A stretch of DNA of 64,000 nt, from contig CANSGN010000011.1 in the NCBI GenBank assembly GCA_947646415.1, positions 1 through 64,000 on the forward strand. The letters are read 5' to 3'. Position 1 is the stretch's first letter, and every line of letters starts with the position of its first letter. Made by a program: the position numbers and the translations under genes. Of this stretch, positions 1 to 8,359 are shown piece by piece. The notes beneath the pieces are model-generated. The model did not search any database, was not told where the DNA came from, and saw only the letters and a list, made by a program, of their open reading frames with translations. Source of the stretch: an uncultured Clostridia bacterium. Its GTDB lineage: Bacteria > Bacillota > Clostridia > Christensenellales > UBA3700.

Positions 1-16
1 AAAAGCGTAACTAATT

Positions 17-46
17 AAAAAAGCCATTCAATCGAATGGCTTTTTT
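17..46 (+). terminator. Intrinsic terminator of an upstream gene
   Basis: A 13-bp stem (17-29 with 34-46) with a 4-base loop ends in TTTTTT. It reads as a rho-independent terminator for a gene left of the window. The A-tract on the 5' side makes it usable in both directions. Confidence 0.8.
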
Positions 47-349
47 GCTTGCTATAAATTGTATAATTACTTAAAAATTTCACTTGTATAGCAAATAGAA
101 TAGATAAATAAAAATGAAAATGTATATAGTAAGATAGATTAATATAGACATTTTTTAGCCGTAAAATTTCTTAAAATTGTATAATTTTAAATACGCAATA
201 CAAATAAAATACACTCCAAAACTTTGTGTTTAGGGGTGTTACTTTTTGTGTAAAGTTTAAAGTAGGCAAAAAGTGGCGTTCACTGCAATAATCCTATCAA
301 AAATCGGGACTATCGGGGATAAAAATTTGCCTTAAATGTAAAGTTTGGG
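47..349. other. Intergenic region, no gene seen
   Basis: AT-rich DNA with no credible coding frame. It contains one GC-richer stem (211-217 with 233-239, 7 bp with one G-T pair). That stem lies about 150 bp downstream of the leftward promoter in the neighbouring inverted-repeat segment and could act as a weak terminator for its transcript. Nothing else was recognised. Confidence 0.5.
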
Positions 350-388
350 TACATGGAATAAGTATATCTATGTACATATTATATGTAT

Positions 389-418
389 ATTTTAAACTAA
401 AATGTAAGATAATGTCAA
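389..418 (-). promoter_or_regulatory. Leftward sigma-A promoter inside the invertible segment
   Basis: On the minus strand a perfect -35 TTGACA (418-413) is followed after 18 bp by -10 TAAAAT (394-389). As sequenced it points away from the surface-protein gene. If 350-524 were inverted, the hexamers would fall at 456-461 and 480-485 reading toward the gene, about 60 bp upstream of its ATG. Confidence 0.6.
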
Positions 419-444
419 CGTTATAGCAAAGGTTTTGTAAACTC

Positions 445-474
445 TTTACTTTAAGCATACAAAAATTATATATT
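445..474 (+). promoter_or_regulatory. Weaker rightward promoter candidate
   Basis: TTTACT (445-450), an 18-bp spacer and TATATT (469-474) read toward the surface-protein gene in the present orientation. The -35 is clearly poorer than the leftward TTGACA. Whether the present orientation is ON or OFF therefore cannot be settled from sequence. Confidence 0.35.
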
Positions 475-546
475 CAAACTCAAAAAATCTGTGATTTTGT
501 ACATAGATATACTTATTCTATGTAAGACAAAAACGGAGGTTTTATT

Positions 547-2769
547 ATGGCAAAGATTATTAAAAGAGTCGGAATAATATTTTTTGTACTAGTAATTTCT
601 TGTCTTGTAATTATGGGGTGTGTAATTGCAAATAGTGCTACTTCAAATGAAGAGAGTATTTTGCAACAACAATCAAAAAATTTGGAAACTGTAGCAAATT
701 CAATCCCTAACATTTCGTCAGCAGATACTGTAACTATAACAGGCGACGACACAAAAATGCGCAGTGATTTTTTAGCTGCGGCAAGGCGTTCTGCAACTGA
801 AAGTAAGTTTATCAAAATAGTATTGGGTAACGATTGGCAAATGTCAAACAATATTGAAATTAAATTTGACGAACAAATAGTTTTGGAACTTAACGGCAAA
901 AAAATTAGCAGAAAGTTGACCGACCATATCAGTGGCGGCTCGGTTTTTTATGTTAGAGGAGCTTTGTATTTGACGGATAATGTGTATATAGCTAACAAAG
1001 AGTCAATAAAAAATCAAATTGTAGATATTTACAAAAATAAAGGAGAAAAAACGCATAGTCAGCTTGTAAGTGAGCTTAATAGCATTGCTTGCGGTAAAAT
1101 TACAGGAGGTAATACAAATGGTGGCGGTGGCGCAATAAATATAGGCGAAACACTTGTAAATGACCAAGTAGTACGCGGTGGATTTTTTAATATGTACGGA
1201 GGATTAATTTACGATAACTACGCTAACACAGGTGGTGGAATATATGCTTATCCCGAGACAATAATGAATATTTACGATGGTGTTATTGCACAAAATATTG
1301 CTGCAACCAACGGTGGCGGTATGATGACTAGCGGAAAAACGAACATTACAGGTGGCTTAATTGCAGGTAATCAAGCTTATACCGGCGGAGGATGTTATTT
1401 TGCAGTAAAAAGCGTGATAAACATGAACGATTGTCAAATTAGGTCAAACAGCTCAACAAGTGGCGGTGGAGGGATATACTCGATTAATAGTAATTGTGTT
1501 TTGGATAATTTGGAGATAATAGATAATCATTCTATAAACAGTTCAGGTAGTGGATTATATTTTAACGATGCGAAAGCAAGCTTAAGTAATTCCTTAGTTG
1601 ATAGTAACAGTGGATATTATGGAACAGGATTGTACAGTATTAATTATAGTTTAGTGAATATCAATAATTGTACTTTTACAAATAATGTAGCGAATTTGCA
1701 TGGTGGAGGTGTTTATATCACAGTTGGTTCCATTGCAAAAATTAATGACTGCATAATTGAAAATAATCAGGCATTGGGGACAAACGAGAATAACTGCCAA
1801 GAGGGCGGCGGTTTGCAAGCGGGAAGCGATGCAATAGTTTATGTAAAAAATATTACTGTAAAAAATAATTATGCAATTATAGGTGGAGGAATCAGTTTGC
1901 GTGAGCCTACAACAAGAATTTATTTGAGCGGGACTATCAACGTTACCGATAATTATACCGATAGCGGTAAAAGCGATTTGCATTTAAAAAGCAATAAGCA
2001 GATAGATATTGACGGAGAGTTATCTTTGGGCGAAAGTGGTATTGGGATGTGCGTAGAGTTTGGCGAAGGATATGATAAATTTGCGACTTTCACACACGGA
2101 TATTCAAATTACGGCAATTCTAATTTAGACCCGTCTACATTATTTTATTTGGAGAACAGCAGTGCAAAAGCAGTACTTAAAAACGGAGAAGTGGTTTTTG
2201 ATTATTATGTAAGCAGTGAATACGACTTTTTGTATTTTGAAAATAATAAACGCAAAAATTACAGCGAAAACGAAAAAATTCACGGCTACAACGATAGTGA
2301 TATTCAAAGCTATATATTGGGAAAAATCTTGCCAAATACTTCGGTAAAATATTTTGTGGAAAGGCTTGCACCGCTAGGTATAGATAAAAATAATATGAAG
2401 CTATATGATGGTAAAAACAAATTAATATACGAAAACGGTGCATTATCAGGCGGAATAAGTGAAAGCATATTGGATAACGGCAATGAGTTAGCAGTAGGAA
2501 CAGGTTGGTATATCGAGTACAACAAAGGTGGTACTACAGAACGAATAATATTATCCGTATTGGGTGACGTTAACGGCGACGGTAGGATAAGTGCAAGCGA
2601 TTGTTCATACCTAAGACAAATAGCAAGTGACAACGCGTTATACGAAAGTTTGAGTGTGGAAAAGAAGCTTGCAAGTATGGTAATAAACAAAGGTGGTGTG
2701 ACAACCGCAGATGCGGAAATCGTTAGGAATATAATAGATAAATTGCTAACAATAAACATATTCTTTTAA
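547..2769 (+). CDS. Secreted beta-helix surface protein with C-terminal dockerin-like domain
   Basis: 740 residues. The N-terminus is a basic, hydrophobic signal peptide (residues 1-30) with a possible lipobox Cys25 (IMGC). Residues about 170-470 are repeats rich in GGG, N and I/V ending in short turns (GGGIY-like), typical of right-handed parallel beta-helices of the polymorphic-outer-membrane/pectate-lyase-repeat type. The last 68 residues (673-740) look like a type I dockerin: the first calcium loop GDVNGDGRISASD is well kept, while the second repeat keeps its helix but has lost the Asp-rich loop. Dockerins bind cohesins, so the protein may dock to a surface scaffold or fold intramolecularly; no cohesin is seen nearby. 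GGAGG ends 7 bases before ATG. The substrate is unknown. Confidence 0.8.
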   Translation: MAKIIKRVGIIFFVLVISCLVIMGCVIANSATSNEESILQQQSKNLETVANSIPNISSADTVTITGDDTKMRSDFLAAARRSATESKFIKIVLGNDWQMSNNIEIKFDEQIVLELNGKKISRKLTDHISGGSVFYVRGALYLTDNVYIANKESIKNQIVDIYKNKGEKTHSQLVSELNSIACGKITGGNTNGGGGAINIGETLVNDQVVRGGFFNMYGGLIYDNYANTGGGIYAYPETIMNIYDGVIAQNIAATNGGGMMTSGKTNITGGLIAGNQAYTGGGCYFAVKSVINMNDCQIRSNSSTSGGGGIYSINSNCVLDNLEIIDNHSINSSGSGLYFNDAKASLSNSLVDSNSGYYGTGLYSINYSLVNINNCTFTNNVANLHGGGVYITVGSIAKINDCIIENNQALGTNENNCQEGGGLQAGSDAIVYVKNITVKNNYAIIGGGISLREPTTRIYLSGTINVTDNYTDSGKSDLHLKSNKQIDIDGELSLGESGIGMCVEFGEGYDKFATFTHGYSNYGNSNLDPSTLFYLENSSAKAVLKNGEVVFDYYVSSEYDFLYFENNKRKNYSENEKIHGYNDSDIQSYILGKILPNTSVKYFVERLAPLGIDKNNMKLYDGKNKLIYENGALSGGISESILDNGNELAVGTGWYIEYNKGGTTERIILSVLGDVNGDGRISASDCSYLRQIASDNALYESLSVEKKLASMVINKGGVTTADAEIVRNIIDKLLTINIFF

Positions 2770-2772
2770 TAT

Positions 2773-2802
2773 AAACAAGGTCGGAATACCGACCTTGTTT
2801 TT
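2773..2802 (+). terminator. Intrinsic terminator of the surface-protein gene
   Basis: A 12-bp GC-containing stem (2773-2784 with 2789-2800), AATA loop and T-run, starting three bases after the stop codon. Confidence 0.9.
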
Positions 2803-2924
2803 GCAATTTAATCTATTATAAAAACACAGTTAACTAAATCGCTATGTTAATTTTTAAAGCTAATTAATAATTTAATATCGATTTTTGAAGTGTTTTATTT
2901 AAATTTTTCAAAAATAATACAAGG

Positions 2925-2953
2925 TTGACTATTTATAAAAAATGTTGTATAAT
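2925..2953 (+). promoter_or_regulatory. Promoter of the metallophosphatase gene
   Basis: TTGACT (2925-2930), a 17-bp spacer and a perfect TATAAT (2948-2953). A GGAGGA ribosome site follows at about 2974, just ahead of the ATG. Confidence 0.85.
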
Positions 2954-2982
2954 AGTAATAATAATTTATCTTTGGAGGAATT

Positions 2983-4305
2983 ATGGGAAAAGCTAAAGAT
3001 TTTATTACAACTCATAAGACTGCCGTGATAATTGCTGCAGTAACTATAGTTGTTATTATTGGTTTGGCAGTAGGTATACCTTGCGGGATATTTTTTGCCC
3101 CTAAACACGGTCAAGTAAGTACTTATTCGTATGACAAAACTGCCGATTTTGATTTGGCAAAAGATGGATATGTTATCAAAAAAAGTGATGATAAAGACTT
3201 TAAAGTATTAAACATTGCCGATTTGCAAATGTCGGAAGTTTATACTAGTTCACAAAATAAGCGTAATTACGAATTGGTTAGAAGATTGGTGGAACAAGAA
3301 AAGCCCGATTTGTTGACCTTTACAGGCGATAATTTTTGGCTAAACAATGCAAAGTCCGCAACTAAAAAGTTTATTAAAAATATAGATAGTTTGGGTGTGC
3401 CATGGGCACCTGTATTCGGTAACCATGAGCCTGAGACGGAAGTAGATAAAAATTGGATAATCGAGCAATTTTTGACTGCTCAAAATTGTATATTCAATTA
3501 CGGCGAAAATGCTAATAGAGTAAAAGATTTGGCAAAAGGTCCAAACAACATTGACGGAGTTGGTAACTATGTTATTAATGTGCTTGATAGTCAAAACAAA
3601 ATAATACATACAATTTTTATGATTGACTCTCACTCCAACAATGGTGACCAACACCCTGAAAATGTTAAAAATATAGAACAAAGCAATGCTATTGACGGGC
3701 TTGACGGGTGGTATACAAAAGACAATTATATTTTTAAACCAAACGAAAAGGATAACAGCAAGCTTGATGCGGTTGGCACAAAATATGATTTTATAAAAGC
3801 AAATCAAATAGAGTGGTACGAGTGGGTTGTGAAAGGAGTTGCAAAATTGAACAATGCACAGCTAAATGCAGATAATGTTGTTCCGTCTTCAGCTTATTTC
3901 CATATCCCATTGCCGGAGTTTAATATCGCTTATGCAATTTATGAAAAGGAATTGACTCAAAAGTACGGCAGCATTAAAGATAAAAACGGTAATTACACTA
4001 TTGACGGCAGAGAAGAAGTAAACGGCAACTTTGGTTTAAATAGAGAAAATGTATGTTCGCCTTATTACAATAGTGGTTTCTTTGCAAAAATGCAGGAGCT
4101 AAAAAGTACTAAAGATGTTATAGTCGGTCACGACCATGTTAACAACTCTTCCGTAGAGTATAAAGGTATTAGATTGACTTATGGTTTAAAAACAGGCGAC
4201 GGCTGTTATTGGGATAGCACAGGCACAGTAAGCGGCGGAACGGTTATCGCGATAAATAACATAGGTGGTACAAAAACTGCTCATAAGTATATGCCTTTTA
4301 ATTAA
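2983..4305 (+). CDS. Membrane-anchored calcineurin-like metallophosphoesterase
   Basis: 440 residues. A transmembrane segment at about 13-38 anchors the enzyme, and the catalytic domain is predicted outside the membrane. Metallophosphatase motifs appear in order: D80-x-Q82 (family DxH, with Gln replacing His), GDN 115-117, GNHE 146-149, His307 and GHDH 382-385. The family hydrolyses phosphomono- or diesters with a two-metal centre; the substrate cannot be deduced. The region around 180-300, between GNHE and the downstream His, is long. It is a single-gene unit with its own promoter and terminator. Gln in place of the first metal His occurs in some purple-acid-phosphatase-like members, so activity is still plausible. 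Confidence 0.85.
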   Translation: MGKAKDFITTHKTAVIIAAVTIVVIIGLAVGIPCGIFFAPKHGQVSTYSYDKTADFDLAKDGYVIKKSDDKDFKVLNIADLQMSEVYTSSQNKRNYELVRRLVEQEKPDLLTFTGDNFWLNNAKSATKKFIKNIDSLGVPWAPVFGNHEPETEVDKNWIIEQFLTAQNCIFNYGENANRVKDLAKGPNNIDGVGNYVINVLDSQNKIIHTIFMIDSHSNNGDQHPENVKNIEQSNAIDGLDGWYTKDNYIFKPNEKDNSKLDAVGTKYDFIKANQIEWYEWVVKGVAKLNNAQLNADNVVPSSAYFHIPLPEFNIAYAIYEKELTQKYGSIKDKNGNYTIDGREEVNGNFGLNRENVCSPYYNSGFFAKMQELKSTKDVIVGHDHVNNSSVEYKGIRLTYGLKTGDGCYWDSTGTVSGGTVIAINNIGGTKTAHKYMPFN

Positions 4306-4312
4306 ATGAAAC

Positions 4313-4340
4313 AAAAAAACAGGATATTTCCTGTTTTTTT
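4313..4340 (+). terminator. Terminator of the metallophosphatase gene
   Basis: Stem 4313-4324 with 4329-4340, loop TATT and a T7 run. Confidence 0.85.
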
Positions 4341-4461
4341 GCGATTATGATACAAAATTAATTGAAAATCGGCATTAAATAGTAAAATTGTATTAGCGTA
4401 TTAAATTGTTGGATGAAAAATTTATATAGTTTATAGATTACAAATTAATTTTAGCAAAACA

Positions 4462-4490
4462 AATAAAAGTCGGCAAAACCGACTTTTATT
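4462..4490 (-). terminator. Terminator of the aldolase gene
   Basis: A 12-bp stem (4462-4473 with 4479-4490) with a 5-base loop, U-rich on both strands. It lies 40 bp past the aldolase stop on the minus strand and may also catch readthrough from the plus strand. Confidence 0.8.
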
Positions 4491-4529
4491 TTGTTTTAAA
4501 TCATATTAAATTAATAAAGAAAATTCAAA

Positions 4530-5498
4530 TTAAGCGTTTTTCTCAACAGCAGCGATAATCTCTGCAGCTTTGCCGTTACAGCCCAAAACGTTAACAAGTT
4601 TGTGACGAACGATTTCCTTAATGTTTGCTCTTGCATCGCCAAGATATTGACGTGGGTCAAAGTGTTCAGGATGCTCATTGAAGTGCTTACGAATTGCAGC
4701 AGTGCAAGCAAGTCTTAAGTCAGAGTCAATGTTGATTTTGCAAACTGCCATTGATGCAGCTTGACGTAGCATTTCTTCAGGAATACCGATAGCATCTGGC
4801 ATTTTTCCGCCGTTTTCGTTAATGATTTTAACAAATTGTTGAGGAACTGAAGATGCACCGTGAAGAACGATTGGGAAGTTAGGAAGTCTTCTTTCAACTT
4901 CTTCCAAAATGTCAAACTTAAGTTGAGGTTTTTGACCTGGTTTGAATTTGTAAGCACCGTGGCTTGTACCGATAGCGATAGCCAAACTGTCAACACCTGT
5001 TTTAGTTACAAACTCTTCAACTTCTTCTGGACGAGTGTAAGATGCGTCTTCTGCACTTACGTTAACAGCATCCTCAATACCTGCAAGTCTGCCAAGCTCT
5101 GCTTCAACAACAACGCCTCTTTCATGAGCGTAGTCAGCAACTTTTTTAGCAAGTTCGATGTTTTTCTCAAATGGATGATGAGAGCCGTCAATCATTACAG
5201 AAGTAAATCCGTTGTCGATACAATCTTTGCAAAGCTCGAAAGTGTCGCCGTGGTCTAAGTGCAAGCAGATTGGTAGGTTGCTGTCGATAACTGCAGCATC
5301 AACCATTTTACGAAGATAAGTAGCGTTAGCATACTTACGAGCACCAGCTGAAACTTGAAGAATTAGCGGAGCTTGCTCTTCTTTAGCGGCATCAACGATA
5401 CCTTGAATAATTTCCATGTTGTTTACGTTAAAAGCACCGATTGCATATTTGCCTTCGTAAGCTTTTTTGAACATTTCTTTACTAGTAATTAATGGCAT
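4530..5498 (-). CDS. fba: Class II fructose-1,6-bisphosphate aldolase
   Basis: 322 residues. It is a glycolysis/gluconeogenesis enzyme: a zinc-dependent cleavage of fructose-1,6-bisphosphate to dihydroxyacetone phosphate and glyceraldehyde-3-phosphate in the cytoplasm. Family marks include HLDHGD (80-85, with catalytic Asp82 and zinc ligand His83), Glu134, GTSHGAYK (His180) and LHGASS (His213). The frame is open 17 codons further upstream, but the ATG at 5498 is chosen because GGAGG lies 10 bases before it and the protein then begins MPLITSKEMF, the usual family start. It is monocistronic with its own promoter and terminator. Confidence 0.95.
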   Translation of the reverse strand: MPLITSKEMFKKAYEGKYAIGAFNVNNMEIIQGIVDAAKEEQAPLILQVSAGARKYANATYLRKMVDAAVIDSNLPICLHLDHGDTFELCKDCIDNGFTSVMIDGSHHPFEKNIELAKKVADYAHERGVVVEAELGRLAGIEDAVNVSAEDASYTRPEEVEEFVTKTGVDSLAIAIGTSHGAYKFKPGQKPQLKFDILEEVERRLPNFPIVLHGASSVPQQFVKIINENGGKMPDAIGIPEEMLRQAASMAVCKINIDSDLRLACTAAIRKHFNEHPEHFDPRQYLGDARANIKEIVRHKLVNVLGCNGKAAEIIAAVEKNA

Positions 5499-5537
5499 AG
5501 TAAAAAATCCTCCGATTGTTTTTTGTTTAATGTATAT

Positions 5538-5566
5538 ATGATAACACATATTTATTAATTTTTCAA
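5538..5566 (-). promoter_or_regulatory. Promoter of fba
   Basis: Minus strand: TTGAAA (5566-5561), a 17-bp spacer and TATCAT (5543-5538), about 40 bp upstream of the chosen start codon. Confidence 0.75.
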
Positions 5567-5832
5567 CAATTTTCTAATAATTTTGCTTATTTATTACGAA
5601 ATTTTTTATTTGGTGCAGTGTCGTTATATTTAGTAAAATAATTACAAAATAAATTTACTTTTGTTTTTGTTTATGTTATATTATATATAAGTAAGCTTTT
5701 TTGTATAAAAAGTGGTTTTGCTTTTGCTTGCTAAAAGGAAAAGCTCGTGGCAGATAATTTAACAATTCTATCACATATTTTTAAAAAAGTAATAAAATAT
5801 AAGTAGTAAATTTTATACGTATAAAGGATATT
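5567..5832. other. Divergent intergenic region
   Basis: No gene seen. A plausible rightward promoter, TTTACT (5654-5659), 17 bp, TATATT (5677-5682), could serve the MBL-hydrolase operon with a leader of about 145 bases. A second TAAAAT-like -10 lies closer to the gene but lacks a good -35. Confidence 0.4.
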
Positions 5833-7005
5833 ATGGCAAATAAGAAAAAAGATTTTGACGTAAAGGCAACCAATCGCGGTGTTAGGGTAAAAGTAGGTAA
5901 AAGCCGTGCAAAAACAATAAAATACACATCAACATTATTTATAGCGATTGCTGTAGTTGTATTGGTTGTGGTTTTAGCTGTATTAGTTTTCCGTTTTGGT
6001 TTTCCTGATTATTGGAACAAATTTATTGCTTTATTTAATCCACCGAGTGTTGAGGGGAATCCTGATGGCGATTTGGCGGTACATTTCCTTGATGTCGGTC
6101 AAGGCGATTGCATTATTATTGAGTTGCCAGATGGTAAAAATGCAATTATCGACGCAGGTGGAGATGCAAAAAATACTACTAATGAAAAATGCGAAGACAG
6201 AATAATAAGCAACATAAACGAACTTAAAATAAAAACTTTTGATTATATGATTTTAACGCATACGGATGCTGACCACGTGGACTATATGGACACCGTACTT
6301 GAAGAATACGATGTTCTCAATATTTATAGACCTGCATTTAACAGCAAATCGGAAAAAGCTGTCGGAGTCAATCCTCAATACGGCACAGTGCAAACAGTCA
6401 CTTATGATAATTTTGTCACTGCCGTAAAACAAGAGCAAGAGGAAATCGGTGCGAAAGTTGAGTTTAATATAGGCAAAAAAGAAATAGTCGGCAAAGGTTA
6501 CAGATTTGATATCTATGGTGTGGAAGAAAAATGGTATTTGAAAGATGTTGTCGGCGATGAAACTCAAATAGACGCAAAAGAGAAAAATAAAGTTTCTCCA
6601 ATGGTATTGCTTACATACAATGCCGAAAAAGATGTCAGAAAAATTATGTTTACGGGCGATGCCGAGGGCAAAGGCGGAAACAATGGCGAAAGTTTGTTTT
6701 TGGAAAATTACAATGATAATATAGATATAGATTTGTTAAAAGTCGGTCATCACGGCAGCAGTTCTTCTGCAAGTGACGAGTTTTTAAAAAGACTTGACCC
6801 GGAATATGCTGTAATAAGCGTAGGCGTTGAAAACAATCACGGACATCCAAACCAAAATTGTTTGGATAGACTTGCAAATTATACTGACGGAAAGGGACAA
6901 TACGGCGTACAAGTTTATATGACCAAAGTTTACGGCGATATAATTTTCAGAGTTAATAAACAGGGAGATATGTCTTTTAAAACAGACATAAACACTGCCG
7001 CATGA
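5833..7005 (+). CDS. Membrane-anchored MBL-fold hydrolase, ComEC C-terminal-like
   Basis: 390 residues. A basic N-tail and one transmembrane helix (about 33-54) are followed by a metallo-beta-lactamase domain: LDVGQGD (86-92), HTDADHVD (143-150), FTGDAE (273-278), KVGHHGS (303-309) and NHGHP (335-339). This motif set matches the ComEC/Rec2 C-terminal hydrolase group, whose stand-alone members may hydrolyse nucleic acid or other phosphodiesters. The predicted topology puts the enzyme outside the membrane. It begins a three-gene unit: its TGA overlaps the next ATG by four bases. The ComEC channel domain is absent, so this is not ComEC itself. Confidence 0.85.
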   Translation: MANKKKDFDVKATNRGVRVKVGKSRAKTIKYTSTLFIAIAVVVLVVVLAVLVFRFGFPDYWNKFIALFNPPSVEGNPDGDLAVHFLDVGQGDCIIIELPDGKNAIIDAGGDAKNTTNEKCEDRIISNINELKIKTFDYMILTHTDADHVDYMDTVLEEYDVLNIYRPAFNSKSEKAVGVNPQYGTVQTVTYDNFVTAVKQEQEEIGAKVEFNIGKKEIVGKGYRFDIYGVEEKWYLKDVVGDETQIDAKEKNKVSPMVLLTYNAEKDVRKIMFTGDAEGKGGNNGESLFLENYNDNIDIDLLKVGHHGSSSSASDEFLKRLDPEYAVISVGVENNHGHPNQNCLDRLANYTDGKGQYGVQVYMTKVYGDIIFRVNKQGDMSFKTDINTAA

Positions 7006-7421
7006 AAACTAATCTGGTAATTATAGGCGAAAACAGTCAAGTTAACAAAAGCGTAGGTCAAGTTTTGGCGGAAATGCTTGAGTTGAATTATCTTGATTTT
7101 GACGGTTATTGCGATTATATAAATTTGGTAAGCCGTGATAAAGTCATACAAGTGTACGGCAAAAGGAAATACAATGAATTGCAAAAGGAAGCTTTACCGC
7201 AAATGAGAGATTTTTGCGACAGCGTAATTGCTTTTGACGAAAAAGTATCGAGGTTACCGTCCGTTTATAAGGTAGTAAATAAAACCGCTTTTATTGTGTG
7301 TATTGCAAACAAAGATAAGGAAAAATATGCAAAATATGCGGATATATGGGTAACTTTGGGTAAAAAAAGCAAAAATGTAATAATAAACGAAATAATAAGA
7401 AAATTGGGAGATGTACAATGA
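7002..7421 (+). CDS. Degenerate shikimate-kinase-like protein
   Basis: 139 residues. Start and layout resemble shikimate kinase: a beta strand, a P-loop position (GENSQVNKS near residue 9), a LNYLDFDGY segment comparable to the shikimate-binding DxD region, and VYGKRKYNELQKEAL in place of GE..FR..E. The P-loop glycine before Lys is replaced by Asn and the GGG substrate loop is missing, so catalysis is doubtful. It is coupled by ATGA overlaps to the genes on both sides. A regulatory or binding role with the downstream amino-acid kinase is possible but inferred only from position. Confidence 0.55.
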   Translation: MKTNLVIIGENSQVNKSVGQVLAEMLELNYLDFDGYCDYINLVSRDKVIQVYGKRKYNELQKEALPQMRDFCDSVIAFDEKVSRLPSVYKVVNKTAFIVCIANKDKEKYAKYADIWVTLGKKSKNVIINEIIRKLGDVQ

Positions 7422-8257
7422 CAAAATTTGATATAGAACTAGTTGGAAAAGTTGGGTCAATGGCTCTGATTAATAAGGAATATAATGACATAAATTACAA
7501 TGTAATTGCAAGGCTTTCAAAGGAGTTAAAACCCGGTTATATTTGGGTTACTTCGGGTGCTGCGGAGATTGGCAGGCTTGATTTTATAAAAAGAAACGGC
7601 TATGAGCTTGATGGAGACAGTTCGGAAGTTAAAACGGATTACGCCGCACAAGGTCAATCCATTTTGATGAGCAATTACAGACAATATATGGATAGCCGTT
7701 ATTCCTTAAGACAAATTTTGGTTGAGCATCAACATTTTAACAATGAAGTAAAAAGAGAATATTTGAAAAAACTATTACTTCGTTGTCCAACACAAAATGC
7801 TATTCCTATTATCAACTATAATGACCCTCTATCTACAGAGGAAATCATAAAAATGGAATTGATACAGCTTGGAAACAGCGAAAACTATGTTCACGGCATA
7901 GATAATGACGAAACTGCAAGCCAAATCGCGTGCCTAGTAAAATCAAAAAGATTATTGATTATGACGAGTGTGGACGGCATTTACAGCGATGTTAACGATA
8001 AAGACTCTTTGGTAAAATATATAAGCGGTGCTACAGTAAGCGAAGTTGTGCAAAACATTGAGGAATATCAAAAAGCTTGCTATGGTGCAAGTAGAAAAGG
8101 CGCAGGCGGTGCAAAAGCAAAGCTTGAGTATATTAAAGACCCTGTGATGAATGGTACAGAGGTTATAATCGCAAACAGCAAATATAAACTAAAAGATATT
8201 TTAAGTGGCGATGCTCCAAGTACAAAAATCGGTGTAGATTTGGGTGTAAAAAAGTGA
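7418..8257 (+). CDS. Glutamate-5-kinase-like amino acid kinase
   Basis: 279 residues, about the length of an amino-acid-kinase domain without the C-terminal PUA domain found in many ProB proteins. Motifs: VTSGAAEIG (44-52), NYNDPLS (133-139, compare NENDTVS of ProB), IDNDETAS (161-168), SVDGIY (184-189) and GAGGAKAKL (228-236). ProB phosphorylates glutamate as the first step of proline synthesis. The family likeness is clear, but no proA or proC lies nearby and the first Gly-rich loop (LVGKVGS) is unusual, so the substrate could differ. Its ATG overlaps the preceding stop. Confidence 0.65.
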   Translation: MTKFDIELVGKVGSMALINKEYNDINYNVIARLSKELKPGYIWVTSGAAEIGRLDFIKRNGYELDGDSSEVKTDYAAQGQSILMSNYRQYMDSRYSLRQILVEHQHFNNEVKREYLKKLLLRCPTQNAIPIINYNDPLSTEEIIKMELIQLGNSENYVHGIDNDETASQIACLVKSKRLLIMTSVDGIYSDVNDKDSLVKYISGATVSEVVQNIEEYQKACYGASRKGAGGAKAKLEYIKDPVMNGTEVIIANSKYKLKDILSGDAPSTKIGVDLGVKK

Positions 8258-8359
8258 GTTTAAATAAATTGAAAGCGTTGAAAAAGATATTTTAATAGCA
8301 AGTGTTTATTTTTATCTTAGCTTGGAAATAAAAATATTATTAAATATAAAAGGTGTGTT

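Larger units (their letters stand above)
350..524. repeat. Inverted-repeat-flanked segment, candidate invertible promoter
   Basis: Two 27-bp arms, 350-376 and 498-524, are inverted copies with 26 of 27 matches and enclose 121 bp. The enclosed DNA has no ORF but carries promoter-like sequences, and the segment ends 22 bp before the start codon of a secreted surface protein. This architecture matches phase-variable promoter invertons known from gut bacteria. No target-site duplication flanks the arms, which argues against a MITE. No invertase gene is seen in the window, so the recombinase would act from elsewhere. Inversion is inferred, not observed. Confidence 0.6.

Noticed and set aside
350..524. 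The inverted repeats as ends of a MITE or insertion sequence
   Set aside because: No target-site duplication is seen on either side, the arms occur only once in the window, and promoter sequences fill the interior.
4860..5258. A plus-strand frame of 132 codons within fba
   Set aside because: It is antisense to a fully convincing aldolase gene and has no ribosome site or family likeness.
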